64,000 nt of DNA from Rhizobiaceae bacterium (GTDB lineage: Bacteria > Pseudomonadota > Alphaproteobacteria > Rhizobiales > Rhizobiaceae), in assembly GCA_029212415.1 (NCBI GenBank), contig JARGOF010000008.1:1-64000 (forward strand), read 5' to 3'. The notes beneath the pieces are model-generated. The model worked only from the letters and a program-made list of their open reading frames with translations. It ran no database searches and had not been told where the DNA came from. Made by a program: the position numbers and the translations under genes. Shown piece after piece: positions 19,218 through 27,206 of this stretch. The first letter of the stretch is position 1, and each line of letters opens with the position of its first letter.

Positions 19218-20105
19218 CTATTCCAAATTTTGAATCTGTTCACGGAACTGATCCGTCAGAACTTTCAGATCCAGACCAATGGCCGTCACCGAAGACGCGT
19301 TCGACTTGGAGCAAATCGTGTTGGATTCCCGATTGAATTCCTGCGCAAGGAAATCCAGGCGTCGGCCGACAGGTCCACCGCCGCCGAGCATGGCCCGGCA
19401 GGCATCAACATGGGCTGACAGCCGGTCTATTTCTTCGCGAATATCTGCCTTTGATGCAAGCATGGCCGCTTCCATATGCAATCGGCCGCGATCAAGTTCG
19501 ATGTCAGAATCCATCAGCAATCGAACCTGAGATGCCAGACGTTCACGAATGCTTTCCAGTGATGTGGACGGATCACTTTCTACTTTTTTCACCAGTGCTG
19601 CTATGCCGTCGATCTGGCCATTCAGATAATGGGCGATCTTTTCACCTTCCGCCGCGCGCATGACCGTCAGATCTTTGATTGCATGATCCAATCCTGACAG
19701 GATCGCTGCAAATTCGCGCTCGGCAGTCTCGTCGTCGATCTGTGGCTCGGCAAACTCCAGAACTCCACGAATATTCAGCAGACCATCCAGTCTCGGCGGC
19801 GCTGCATCAAGACGATCCCGCAAACGATCAACAACCGCGATCACAGCGTCCAGGACATTCTCATTGACAATCGCTTCTGCGCGCTTGTCTTCGCGGGTGA
19901 CAGTGAGTGATGCCTGTATATTGCCTCTTTGAAACGCAGCGGTCAGCGCCTTTTTTGAATCGGCTTCAAGACGCTCAAATCCGGCAGGTGTACGAATTCG
20001 AAGATCAAGCCCTCGACCATTGACCGAGCGCAATTCCCAAGCCCAGCGCATTTGCCCGACAGCGCCTTCACGTCGCGCGAAACCTGTCATCGATTGCAAC
20101 ATCAT
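19218..20105 (-). CDS. yicC: YicC family endoribonuclease-type protein
   Basis: A 295-residue member of the YicC/YloC family. The N-terminal domain starts with the diagnostic MTGFARREG and RSVNGRGLDLRIR (about 27-39). The C-terminal DUF1732 domain contains DRGRLHMEAAMLASKADI and ends with FNRESNTICSKSN before the tail. E. coli YicC has been reported to act as, or recruit, an endoribonuclease affecting small RNAs; the activity here is inferred from family. Two consecutive ATGs (20105 and 20102) are possible starts. It follows mltG after about 160 bp and precedes gmk with a 3-bp spacing. Confidence 0.92.
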   Translation of the reverse strand: MMLQSMTGFARREGAVGQMRWAWELRSVNGRGLDLRIRTPAGFERLEADSKKALTAAFQRGNIQASLTVTREDKRAEAIVNENVLDAVIAVVDRLRDRLDAAPPRLDGLLNIRGVLEFAEPQIDDETAEREFAAILSGLDHAIKDLTVMRAAEGEKIAHYLNGQIDGIAALVKKVESDPSTSLESIRERLASQVRLLMDSDIELDRGRLHMEAAMLASKADIREEIDRLSAHVDACRAMLGGGGPVGRRLDFLAQEFNRESNTICSKSNASSVTAIGLDLKVLTDQFREQIQNLE

Positions 20106-20265
20106 GGCAGCACCTTTCCAGTCACAAAGACTGAGATATTTCCCGGTTTCACGGAACCGAAAAACGCTCCATGTCTTTGTACCGCATGACCTGCAATTGG
20201 CCCCATCGGTCCTCTAAAGGGCCACCAACACAGTCCCAATCGGGTTTTCCAGCAAAGCCAAAGCC

Positions 20266-21411
20266 CTATTCGGTCTTCTTTGCCCGATCAGCCTCAATTT
20301 TGCGCCAGCGTCTCACGTTGGCATTGTGCTGGTCCAGGGTTTCCGCAAATACATGGCCGCCTGTTCCATCTGCAACGAAATAGACGTATTTCGTGCGCGA
20401 CGGGTTGGCCACGGCTTCCAGTGCTGCTCTACCCGGATTGGCAATGGGTGTCGGCGGCAGACCCGAAATATGGTAAGTATTGTAGGGGGTCGGCTTGTCA
20501 ATATCTGACCGGTATATGGGGCGCTCAGGCGGTTTTCCCTTGCCGCCAAACAGGCCATAAATGATCGTCGGATCGGACTGAAGTCGCATGCCACGTTCCA
20601 GTCGATTGAGGAAAACCGATGCGACAATTGTACGTTCATCTGCTCGCCCCGTTTCCTTCTCGACAATAGAGGCAAGATTGACGAATTCTTCCTTCGTGTC
20701 GATCGGCAGATTCGGATTACGCCGGGCCCAGATCTGGTTGACCAGTGCATTTTGCGAGGATCGCATCTGTTCTATGATTTCTTCACGGGTTGTGCCGCGG
20801 GTGAATTTGTAGGTTTCCGGCCTAAGCGAGCCTTCAGCGGGCAGTTCAGCAGGAAGATCACCCTCCAGTTCCTCGTATTCCGCCAGGCGCTCAAATATCT
20901 GCTCAACCGTCAGCCCCTCGGCGATGGTCACCGAATGCAGGATTGATTTTCCGGATCGCAACAGGTTCATTACATCACGCATGGACGAACCACTCTTGAT
21001 CTCGTATTCGCCCGCTTTGAGCGAATTGTCTGATCCGTAGGCACTTACGCCGAGTCTGAAAATTGTCGCATTCTCGATAATATTCCTTCGCTGCAGCAAA
21101 GTGGCAATTTCACCCAGACCGGCACCGTCACGAACCAGAACATAAGCATTGCTGGCCAGTGGTCCGGGCGCATCAAATTTCACTTTTCCGAAATAGACGG
21201 CTCCTGCAGCAGCAACGGCCAAAAAGACCACCAATGACATCACGAAATTGAGAAAGACGACGAATTGGCTGCGCGCGCGTGCGGAGGGCTTTGGCGGCTG
21301 CGGGGCTTCTTCCGGTTTCAAGGCCTGCCTCGCAGACTGTGGGATGATCGGTCCACCAGACCCTGAACGACCAAAGGCGACATGTTCACCGGGTGTTTTG
21401 CCGTCACTCAC
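20266..21411 (-). CDS. mltG: Endolytic peptidoglycan transglycosylase MltG
   Basis: A 381-residue inner-membrane enzyme that cuts nascent glycan strands and may set their length. The cytoplasmic N-terminus (about 50 residues, Pro-rich) precedes one membrane helix (about 50-72). A LysM-like region (LGEIATLLQRRNII) follows, then the YceG catalytic domain with VNLASIVEKETG, where Glu251 is the expected catalytic residue. The C-terminal ANPGRAALEAVANPSRTKYV stretch is the usual signature. The start codon is GTG. Downstream of fabF, an arrangement repeated in many Hyphomicrobiales. Confidence 0.94.
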   Translation of the reverse strand: MSDGKTPGEHVAFGRSGSGGPIIPQSARQALKPEEAPQPPKPSARARSQFVVFLNFVMSLVVFLAVAAAGAVYFGKVKFDAPGPLASNAYVLVRDGAGLGEIATLLQRRNIIENATIFRLGVSAYGSDNSLKAGEYEIKSGSSMRDVMNLLRSGKSILHSVTIAEGLTVEQIFERLAEYEELEGDLPAELPAEGSLRPETYKFTRGTTREEIIEQMRSSQNALVNQIWARRNPNLPIDTKEEFVNLASIVEKETGRADERTIVASVFLNRLERGMRLQSDPTIIYGLFGGKGKPPERPIYRSDIDKPTPYNTYHISGLPPTPIANPGRAALEAVANPSRTKYVYFVADGTGGHVFAETLDQHNANVRRWRKIEADRAKKTE

Positions 21412-21504
21412 TATAAGACCTCAATTCCTGGAATCGCATCAATGAGCGCTCAGTATAACCATGAATATGGCCAGAGATGGTGATTCCAAACAGAACTGTA
21501 CACA

Positions 21505-22767
21505 TTAACTTTCATACCGTCGTAAAACCAATGAAGCATTTGTCCCACCAAACCCGAAAGAATTCGACAGGGCAACATTGATTTTGCGTTCACGAGCAAC
21601 TTTGGGAACCAGATCCAGCTTTGTTTCCACGGACGGATTGTCAAGATTCAAAGTCGGCGGCGCAATGTTGTCGCGAATGGCCATGATGCAGAAGATGGCT
21701 TCCACTGCACCGGCAGCACCCAGCAAATGTCCAATTGCCGATTTGGTCGAGGACATCAAAATGGATGAAGCGGCGTCTCCGACCAGTCTTTCAACAGCCG
21801 CCAACTCAATCGTGTCGGCCATAGTGGAGGTGCCGTGCGCGTTGATATAATCTATATCAGACGCCTCGATACCGGCGCGTTTCATGGCAGACTGCATGCA
21901 ACGGTATGCACCTTCGCCTGTTTCTGAAGGTGCAGTGATATGGAATGCATCACCTGAAAGACCGTAACCGACGACTTCAGCATAAATCTTCGCGCCACGC
22001 GCCAGAGCATGTTCGAGTTCCTCGAGTACGACGACGCCGGCGCCCTCACCCATGACGAAACCGTCGCGATCCGCGTCATAGGGCCGTGAGGCACTTTGCG
22101 GATCATCGTTATATTTTGTGGACAAGGCCTTGCAGGCAGCAAACCCCGCCATGGCGATGCGGCAAACTGGTGATTCGGTTCCACCCGCAACCATCACATC
22201 CGCATCCCCAAGGGCAATCAGCCTGGATGCATCGCCAATGGCGTGTGCGCCGGTCGAACAGGCTGTTACAACAGCGTGGTTTGGACCGCGCAGCTTGTGT
22301 TTGATGGAAACCTGACCAGAGGCGAGATTAATGAGGCGACCAGGTATGAAGAATGGAGAAACCCGACGCGGCCCTTTTTCTCTGAGGGTTTCACCCGCAT
22401 CGACAATGCCTTGCAGGCCGCCAATGCCTGATCCGATCAGAACGCCTGTGGCAATCTGATCCTCATCGGTTTGTGGTGCCCAGCCTGCGTCGGCAAGCGC
22501 CTGATCGGCAGCAGCCACAGCATAGCATATGAAGGGATCTACCTTGCGCTGTTCCTTGGGCGCCATGTAGGCATCGGGATTATAGGTCCCATTGCTGCCA
22601 TCGCCGAGCGGAATACGGCAGGCAATCTTTGCAGGCAGATCATCGACTTCGAATTCCTGAATTCTTGCTGCTGCATTCTTGCCAGCAATCAGGTTCTTCC
22701 AAGTGACTTCAGTTCCATCGCCAAGGGGGGAAACCATGCCGGTTCCCGTGACTACAACACGCCTCAT
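21505..22767 (-). CDS. fabF: 3-oxoacyl-[acyl-carrier-protein] synthase II
   Basis: A 420-residue condensing enzyme that elongates acyl-ACP with malonyl-ACP. The catalytic triad is visible: Cys170 in VTACSTGAHA, His311 in INAHGTSTMADT and His347 in KSAIGHLLGAAG. The N-terminus MRRVVVTGTGMVSPLGDG and the C-terminal NSFGFGGTNASLVL are complete. It lies downstream of acpP, separated by 190 bp that contain a terminator-like hairpin, so its expression may depend partly on read-through. KASII members also control unsaturated to saturated lipid balance in some bacteria. Confidence 0.97.
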   Translation of the reverse strand: MRRVVVTGTGMVSPLGDGTEVTWKNLIAGKNAAARIQEFEVDDLPAKIACRIPLGDGSNGTYNPDAYMAPKEQRKVDPFICYAVAAADQALADAGWAPQTDEDQIATGVLIGSGIGGLQGIVDAGETLREKGPRRVSPFFIPGRLINLASGQVSIKHKLRGPNHAVVTACSTGAHAIGDASRLIALGDADVMVAGGTESPVCRIAMAGFAACKALSTKYNDDPQSASRPYDADRDGFVMGEGAGVVVLEELEHALARGAKIYAEVVGYGLSGDAFHITAPSETGEGAYRCMQSAMKRAGIEASDIDYINAHGTSTMADTIELAAVERLVGDAASSILMSSTKSAIGHLLGAAGAVEAIFCIMAIRDNIAPPTLNLDNPSVETKLDLVPKVARERKINVALSNSFGFGGTNASLVLRRYES

Positions 22768-22861
22768 GGTGATTCCATTCTAAAAAAAGCACTTCGGTTT
22801 CATGCCATCCCGCGCTTCAAAAAAACGCGGAATGCAAAACAGGAACAGTTCCATAAAACCA

Positions 22862-22888
22862 TACAGCCCGGAAAGTTCCCGGGCTGTT
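22862..22888 (-). terminator. Terminator/attenuator hairpin after acpP
   Basis: Read on the minus strand, ACAGCCCGG and its complement CCGGGCTGT form a 9-bp GC-rich stem (arms 22863-22871 and 22879-22887) with a 7-base loop. GGTTTTATGG follows, a short T-rich tail. It stands about 70 bases after the acpP stop and 95 before fabF. It could let the very abundant acpP mRNA end before fabF while some transcripts read through. Confidence 0.6.
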
Positions 22889-22957
22889 GCATAGTGTCTC
22901 AATGAACAAGTCCACATGCCAAATGGCAACCCGGGGTACACAACCCACAGATTGAAA

Positions 22958-23194
22958 TCAGGTTTTGGCTTTATCGATATATTTGACTGCATCACCAACA
23001 GTCAAAATGGTGTCTGCAGCATCATCGGGGATTTCAACACCGAATTCTTCTTCGAACGCCATGACCAGCTCAACAGTGTCGAGGGAGTCAGCGCCAAGAT
23101 CATCGATAAAACTCGCACCCTCTGTGACTTTCTCGGCATCTACGCCAAGATGCTCTACAACAATATTCTTTACACGTTCTGCAGTATCGCTCAT
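22958..23194 (-). CDS. acpP: Acyl carrier protein
   Basis: A 78-residue acidic helical protein that carries growing acyl chains on a 4'-phosphopantetheine arm. The attachment site is Ser37 in [20 protein letters not shown]. Length and charge are typical. The ATG at 23194 has GAGGAT upstream and gives the canonical start [10 protein letters not shown]; a longer reading from 23284 would add an unrelated tail. A promoter candidate (23376-23403) and three hairpins precede it, giving a leader of about 175 nt. It serves FabD, FabG and FabF encoded around it. Confidence 0.98.
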   Translation of the reverse strand: MSDTAERVKNIVVEHLGVDAEKVTEGASFIDDLGADSLDTVELVMAFEEEFGVEIPDDAADTILTVGDAVKYIDKAKT

Positions 23195-23290
23195 GTCGGT
23201 ATCCTCGACCCTTATACGTTTTGCTATGCCTTGGATAACGGCATGCAGCCACTCAATCAAGTTCCAGCGCCGAATAAATGGCACAAATGT

Positions 23291-23359
23291 CCCGCAATTA
23301 CGCGGGCCTGTGGATTACCCGGCTTATCCGGGTCTGCAGTTGCGGTCAAAAGACCGCAA
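23291..23359 (-). ncRNA. Three consecutive hairpins in the acpP 5' leader
   Basis: Three perfect stems lie in a row: 23340-23347/23352-23359 (8 bp, AAAA loop on plus), 23317-23322/23328-23333 (6 bp) and 23291-23295/23302-23306 (5 bp). They sit between the inferred acpP transcription start (near 23369) and the gene. None is followed by a T-run on the minus strand, so they are not ordinary terminators. They could be a regulatory or stabilising leader. No known riboswitch class is recognised. Confidence 0.4.
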
Positions 23360-23375
23360 ACAGCATTGGATGCGG

Positions 23376-23403
23376 CCCATAACACGGTTTAAGGCGACGT
23401 CAA
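23376..23403 (-). promoter_or_regulatory. Probable acpP promoter
   Basis: TTGACG (23403-23398) and TATGGG (23381-23376) are separated by 16 bp on the minus strand. The -35 box matches the strongly conserved alphaproteobacterial TTGAC core. It lies in the fabG-acpP gap (295 bp) and directs transcription into the structured leader and acpP. Confidence 0.5.
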
Positions 23404-23489
23404 AGCCCGAATTCTCGCAGTATCACGCCTAAGTGCCCTAAAGTTTGTTATCAACAACAAAAACAATGGTTAATTCGTCGCTTGCGCGC

Positions 23490-24227
23490 CTAAATCATCG
23501 CCATTCCGCCATTGACGTGAATCGTCTGGCCGGTGATGTAGCTGGCCTCATTCGAAGCAAGATAGGCGACGGCTGACGCAATTTCGCCGCCAGTTCCCAT
23601 GCGACGCATGGGAATGGCGCCCATGATCGCGTCCTTCTGCTTGTCATTGAGCTTTTCGGTCATGGCTGATTCGATGAACCCGGGCGCCACGCAATTGACG
23701 GTCACACCGCGCGTGGCAATTTCCTGGGCGAGCGATTTGGACAGACCGACAAGACCGGCCTTGGCCGCGCAATAGTTTGCCTGCCCGGGATTTCCAGTCA
23801 CGCCGACGACGGACGTAATATTGATGATGCGCCCGTAGCGTCGACGCATCATGGGGTGCGTCAGTTCGCGTGTCAGTTGGAAGACCGCCGTCAAATTCAC
23901 ATTGAGAACCGCATCCCAGTTCTCATCCGACATGCGCACAAAAAGGCCATCCCGCGTGATGCCGGCATTGTTGACGAGGATATCCACTCCACCGAGTTCC
24001 TCCTCAGCCTTGCGCGCCATGGCCTTCAGCGCTTCGCGATCGGAAAGATCTGCCGGAAAAAGATGGGTGTTGCTACCCAATTCCTCGGCAAGCGCCTCCA
24101 GTTTTTCAACACGGGTGCCATGCAGGCCAACGATAGCCCCATTGGCATGCAGCATGCGGGCAATTTCTTCGCCTATCCCGCCGGTAGCGCCGGTTACAAG
24201 CGCTTTGCGGCCAGTCAGTTCAAACAT
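23490..24227 (-). CDS. fabG: 3-oxoacyl-[acyl-carrier-protein] reductase
   Basis: A 245-residue short-chain dehydrogenase that reduces 3-ketoacyl-ACP with NADPH. The Rossmann glycine motif TGATGGIG is at 12-19, NNAG at 86-89, Ser139 in NITSV, and the catalytic pair Tyr152/Lys156 in NYCAAKAG. The C-terminal YITGQTIHVNGGMAMI is the usual FabG ending. Located 48 bp after fabD in the same direction, so the two are probably co-transcribed, with acpP starting from its own promoter downstream. Confidence 0.97.
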   Translation of the reverse strand: MFELTGRKALVTGATGGIGEEIARMLHANGAIVGLHGTRVEKLEALAEELGSNTHLFPADLSDREALKAMARKAEEELGGVDILVNNAGITRDGLFVRMSDENWDAVLNVNLTAVFQLTRELTHPMMRRRYGRIINITSVVGVTGNPGQANYCAAKAGLVGLSKSLAQEIATRGVTVNCVAPGFIESAMTEKLNDKQKDAIMGAIPMRRMGTGGEIASAVAYLASNEASYITGQTIHVNGGMAMI

Positions 24228-24274
24228 GGTTATTCCCTTCGATCAGCATCACGGCAAAATCCCCTGTTGGGGAA

Positions 24275-25222
24275 TCAGTCTGCCAGATATTTTTCAATGT
24301 CTTGTGGGGTATTGAGGGGTGTTCCAGAGATGGAACGGTCGATCCGACGCGCCAGGCCCGTCAGGACTTTCCCTGCCCCGATTTCACAGGCCTGCGTGAC
24401 ACCATTTTCGGCAAACCAGGAAATGGTTTCTCGCCAGCGCACCTGCCCTGTCACCTGCCGAACTAGCAAATCAACAATGTCAGATGGCTCACGAACGGGG
24501 CTGGCAGTAATATTGGCAACGAGCGGGACAGCCGGCGCCAGAAGCCTGACGTCAGCCAATGCCTCACGCATGGCATCAGCAGCCGGTTGCATCAGTTCGC
24601 TGTGAAATGGCGCAGAAACAGAAAGCATCAAAGCGCGCTTTGCGCCCAGGGCGCTGGCTTGCGTCACAGCGTCCTCGACATTCTCCTTGTTTCCGGAAAT
24701 GACCAACTGCCCGCCGCCGTTGTCATTGGCAATCTGGCAGATACCACCCTTTGCCGCAGCATCCCTGCAAAGGCCCTCAACGACCTCCTGCTCCAGCCCG
24801 ATGATCGCAGCCATGGCGCCCTTGCCGACCGGAACGGCCGCCTGCATGGCATTGCCGCGTATGCGCAGAAGACGGGCTGTATCGGCTATCGACAGGGAAC
24901 CGGCCGCGGCAAGTGCGGAATACTCGCCCAGAGAATGGCCGGCCACATAGGCCACGCTGTCCTGCAACTTGAAACCGCCAGCCTCAAGGGCACGCATCAC
25001 GGCCATGGAAACGGCCATCAACGCCGGCTGCGCGTTGGCGGTCAACAGAAGCTCGTCTTCCGGACCGTCCCACATGATTGCCGACAATTTCTGGCCCAAT
25101 GCGTCATCGACTTCGTCGAATACTGCACGCGCCTGCGGAAATGCATCGGCCAGATCCTTGCCCATGCCGATGCTTTGGCTGCCCTGACCAGGGAACGTAA
25201 ACGCAGTGCTCATAGTTATCAT
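24275..25222 (-). CDS. fabD: Malonyl-CoA:ACP transacylase
   Basis: A 315-residue enzyme that moves malonyl groups from CoA to ACP. The nucleophile elbow GHSLGEY is at 95-101 with Ser97, and the oxyanion/N-terminal motif TFPGQGSQS at 9-17. VSAPFHSELM carries the active-site His. Two in-frame ATGs (25222 and 25213) are possible; neither has a strong ribosome binding site. A TTGACT-N17-TGATAG element 20-47 bp upstream may be its promoter. It heads the fabD-fabG-acpP-fabF cluster. Confidence 0.97.
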   Translation of the reverse strand: MITMSTAFTFPGQGSQSIGMGKDLADAFPQARAVFDEVDDALGQKLSAIMWDGPEDELLLTANAQPALMAVSMAVMRALEAGGFKLQDSVAYVAGHSLGEYSALAAAGSLSIADTARLLRIRGNAMQAAVPVGKGAMAAIIGLEQEVVEGLCRDAAAKGGICQIANDNGGGQLVISGNKENVEDAVTQASALGAKRALMLSVSAPFHSELMQPAADAMREALADVRLLAPAVPLVANITASPVREPSDIVDLLVRQVTGQVRWRETISWFAENGVTQACEIGAGKVLTGLARRIDRSISGTPLNTPQDIEKYLAD

Positions 25223-25240
25223 CCCAATTTGTAGTGCCGC

Positions 25241-25269
25241 CTATCACCATTGTATGGACGACAAGTCAA
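25241..25269 (-). promoter_or_regulatory. Candidate fabD promoter
   Basis: On the minus strand TTGACT (25269-25264) and TGATAG (25246-25241) are 17 bp apart, ending 19 bp before the fabD ATG. The -35 is good and the -10 poor. It sits in the 135-bp gap after the glutamine-synthetase-like gene, where the essential fab cluster would need its own start. Confidence 0.35.
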
Positions 25270-25357
25270 GCTTTGACAGCCGATATTGCCGCACTATTCA
25301 AGGTCCAATGCCTTGCAGAAAGTCCCATTTGGTGGCAGCGCCATGCGGGCTGGTCCA

Positions 25358-26686
25358 TCAATAGGCCGCAGCGTATTTCGCGCATATTTCCTCATCAGAC
25401 AAATCCTGCATGACCGCGATTTCACAACGTTTGTGGCGCAAATAGGTATCGACCAAGGTCTCGCCGAATGCCTCAGCAGCCCAGGCGCTTGTGGCAAAGC
25501 GCTGAAGCGCGCTCTCCAGCGAGAGCGGCAGCCGTTCGATGTTCATGGCAGAAAGTTCATCCGCGTCCATCATGGTCAGGTCAGTACGGGTTGCCTCCGG
25601 TGCATCAAGCGCCGCATCCAGACCTGCCGTTCCCGCCCTGATCAAGGCTGCAAGCACCAGATAGGGACTGGCGGCTGCATCAGCTGCCCGGTACTCGAAA
25701 TGAAATTTGTCTTCGGTATCGTCCTGCGTGCCGCCCTGGAAAACAGGACAGATGCGTACCCCGGCCTCGCGGTCCTGGATGCCCAGATTATTATAGGCTG
25801 CACTCCAGCGATAGGGCACAAGGCGCATATAGGAGGCAACGGACGGCGCTGTCAGACAAAGATATTCGGGCATCAGTTTCAGCATGCCGGCGAGAAAGGA
25901 ACCGGCGATCTGCGACAGGCCGTGCGGCCGATGTGAATCGTAATTGACCTGAGCCCCATTGATATCCTGAAGCGAAAAATGAACATGGACGCCGTTGCCG
26001 ACACCGGCCGGGTCCATCATCGGTGTGAAACTGGCGCGCGCATCCAGGCCGCGTGCGACCGAGCGCGTCATCTCACGTAAAACCACCGCGTCGTCGGCGG
26101 CACGCAGCGCATTGTTCGGTTCGATTGTGAACTCGCATTGCCCCGGCCCGTATTCCGGCATGAAGGTGTCGGGCACCAGGCCGCAGCGGTCAATCACATC
26201 CGACAATCTGTCCGGGAAGGCGCCAAGCCGGCGCCTGGCTCGCAGGGAATAGCCCAGGCCCGGTTGTTCCTGACAACCGGAATAGTGGAATTCATGTTCA
26301 AATGCCGCGGTCAGGACAAGCCCGTGCTTCTCGCGCAATGCATCGATCGCACTCATCAATTGCCCACGCAGGCAACAATCCCAAGGATCGCCAGCCAACG
26401 TCAACACATTGCCGATGACGAAACATTCATCGACCTGATAGTCGGGAATATGAATGTCAATCATGGTTGAAAAATCTGGTTGCAGCATGAGATCGCCAAG
26501 CGCACCCCAGTGGCCGGTTGCAATCGGGCCAAAGGCGGTAATCAGGGCATTCGTCGGTGTCCAGCCAACGCCAATGACCGAACGATGATCTCTGGCGCGC
26601 AACGGCATGGCCTTGCCTCGCAATTGGCCTGCCATATCGCTCGTCACCACCATGACCAGGTCTGTGTCCTTGCGTGCGCTGCTCAT
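25358..26686 (-). CDS. Glutamine synthetase family ligase (GS-like, likely glutamate-amine ligase)
   Basis: A 442-residue ATP-dependent ligase of the GS superfamily. The catalytic residues map well: FEHEFHYS (first Glu pair), EYGPGQCEF, NGVHVHFS (ATP/metal His), MRLVPYRW, DREAGVRI and the late HFEYRAAD. The N-terminal beta-grasp domain is short (ITAFGPIATGHWGALGDLML region). True nitrogen-assimilation GSI is about 470 residues with an adenylylation loop, which is absent. Relatives join glutamate to polyamines or other amines. ATG 26686 with GAGGGA upstream is chosen over an earlier start at 26803. It is divergent from the ABM gene and stands apart from the second GS-like gene, from which it differs clearly. 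Substrate unknown. Confidence 0.82.
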   Translation of the reverse strand: MSSARKDTDLVMVVTSDMAGQLRGKAMPLRARDHRSVIGVGWTPTNALITAFGPIATGHWGALGDLMLQPDFSTMIDIHIPDYQVDECFVIGNVLTLAGDPWDCCLRGQLMSAIDALREKHGLVLTAAFEHEFHYSGCQEQPGLGYSLRARRRLGAFPDRLSDVIDRCGLVPDTFMPEYGPGQCEFTIEPNNALRAADDAVVLREMTRSVARGLDARASFTPMMDPAGVGNGVHVHFSLQDINGAQVNYDSHRPHGLSQIAGSFLAGMLKLMPEYLCLTAPSVASYMRLVPYRWSAAYNNLGIQDREAGVRICPVFQGGTQDDTEDKFHFEYRAADAAASPYLVLAALIRAGTAGLDAALDAPEATRTDLTMMDADELSAMNIERLPLSLESALQRFATSAWAAEAFGETLVDTYLRHKRCEIAVMQDLSDEEICAKYAAAY

Positions 26687-26868
26687 CTGCTGTCCCTCAA
26701 TTACCAATTGGCCAAGTCTTATCACGGTCCTTTGTGTCAATAAACTGAATGCTTGGGGTGACAGGGGCGATTGAAAAGACCCTGACCAAGCAATTCCTGT
26801 CAAAAAATCATGCGATGGGTTAGGCTGACCGCTTCATTTTCAAATCAGACACGATTAAAGGAAACAAA

Positions 26869-27168
26869 ATGATTGTCGTTACAGGGACCATAGAATTCGC
26901 CGAGCAGGACGCCGAGGCAGCCATTCCGCTGATCCTGGAGGCCGTGCGCCTTACCAATGAGGAAGAAGGCTGCCTATTCTATCGCTTCTATCAGGATCTG
27001 GAGATCAGGGGCCTGTTCCGATTCTATGAAGAATGGACGACAATGGATGCTCTTTCAGCCCACGCCAAGAGTGCGCATATGGCAGCGTTTCAAAAGAGCC
27101 GGGGTGAACTGACCGTTCTAGCCCGCGCAGGAAAGATCATGGAAGCGCAGCATCTTCGAGACTTGTAG
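26869..27168 (+). CDS. ABM-domain quinol monooxygenase family protein
   Basis: A 99-residue ferredoxin-like antibiotic-biosynthesis-monooxygenase (ABM) domain protein, related to YgiN. The EEGCLFYRFYQDLEIRGLF and FYEEWTTMDALSAHAKSAHM segments carry the family pattern, with the conserved His-containing helix near residues 65-70. Members oxidise quinols or aromatic polyketides without cofactor, but many have no proven reaction. It is transcribed away from the GS-like gene across 182 bp, and its stop codon lies in the loop of a 12-bp hairpin facing the convergent alcohol dehydrogenase gene. Confidence 0.85.
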   Translation: MIVVTGTIEFAEQDAEAAIPLILEAVRLTNEEEGCLFYRFYQDLEIRGLFRFYEEWTTMDALSAHAKSAHMAAFQKSRGELTVLARAGKIMEAQHLRDL

Positions 27169-27182
27169 ACTCTCGAAGATGC
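27150..27182. terminator. Hairpin spanning the ABM stop codon at a convergent junction
   Basis: GCATCTTCGAGA (27150-27161) pairs perfectly with TCTCGAAGATGC (27171-27182), a 12-bp stem with a 9-base loop. The ABM stop codon is in the loop. There is no T-run on either strand. Position between convergent genes suggests a shared terminator or RNA end. Confidence 0.5.
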
Positions 27183-27206
27183 CCGCTCACAATATGCTGC
27201 TGCGAC

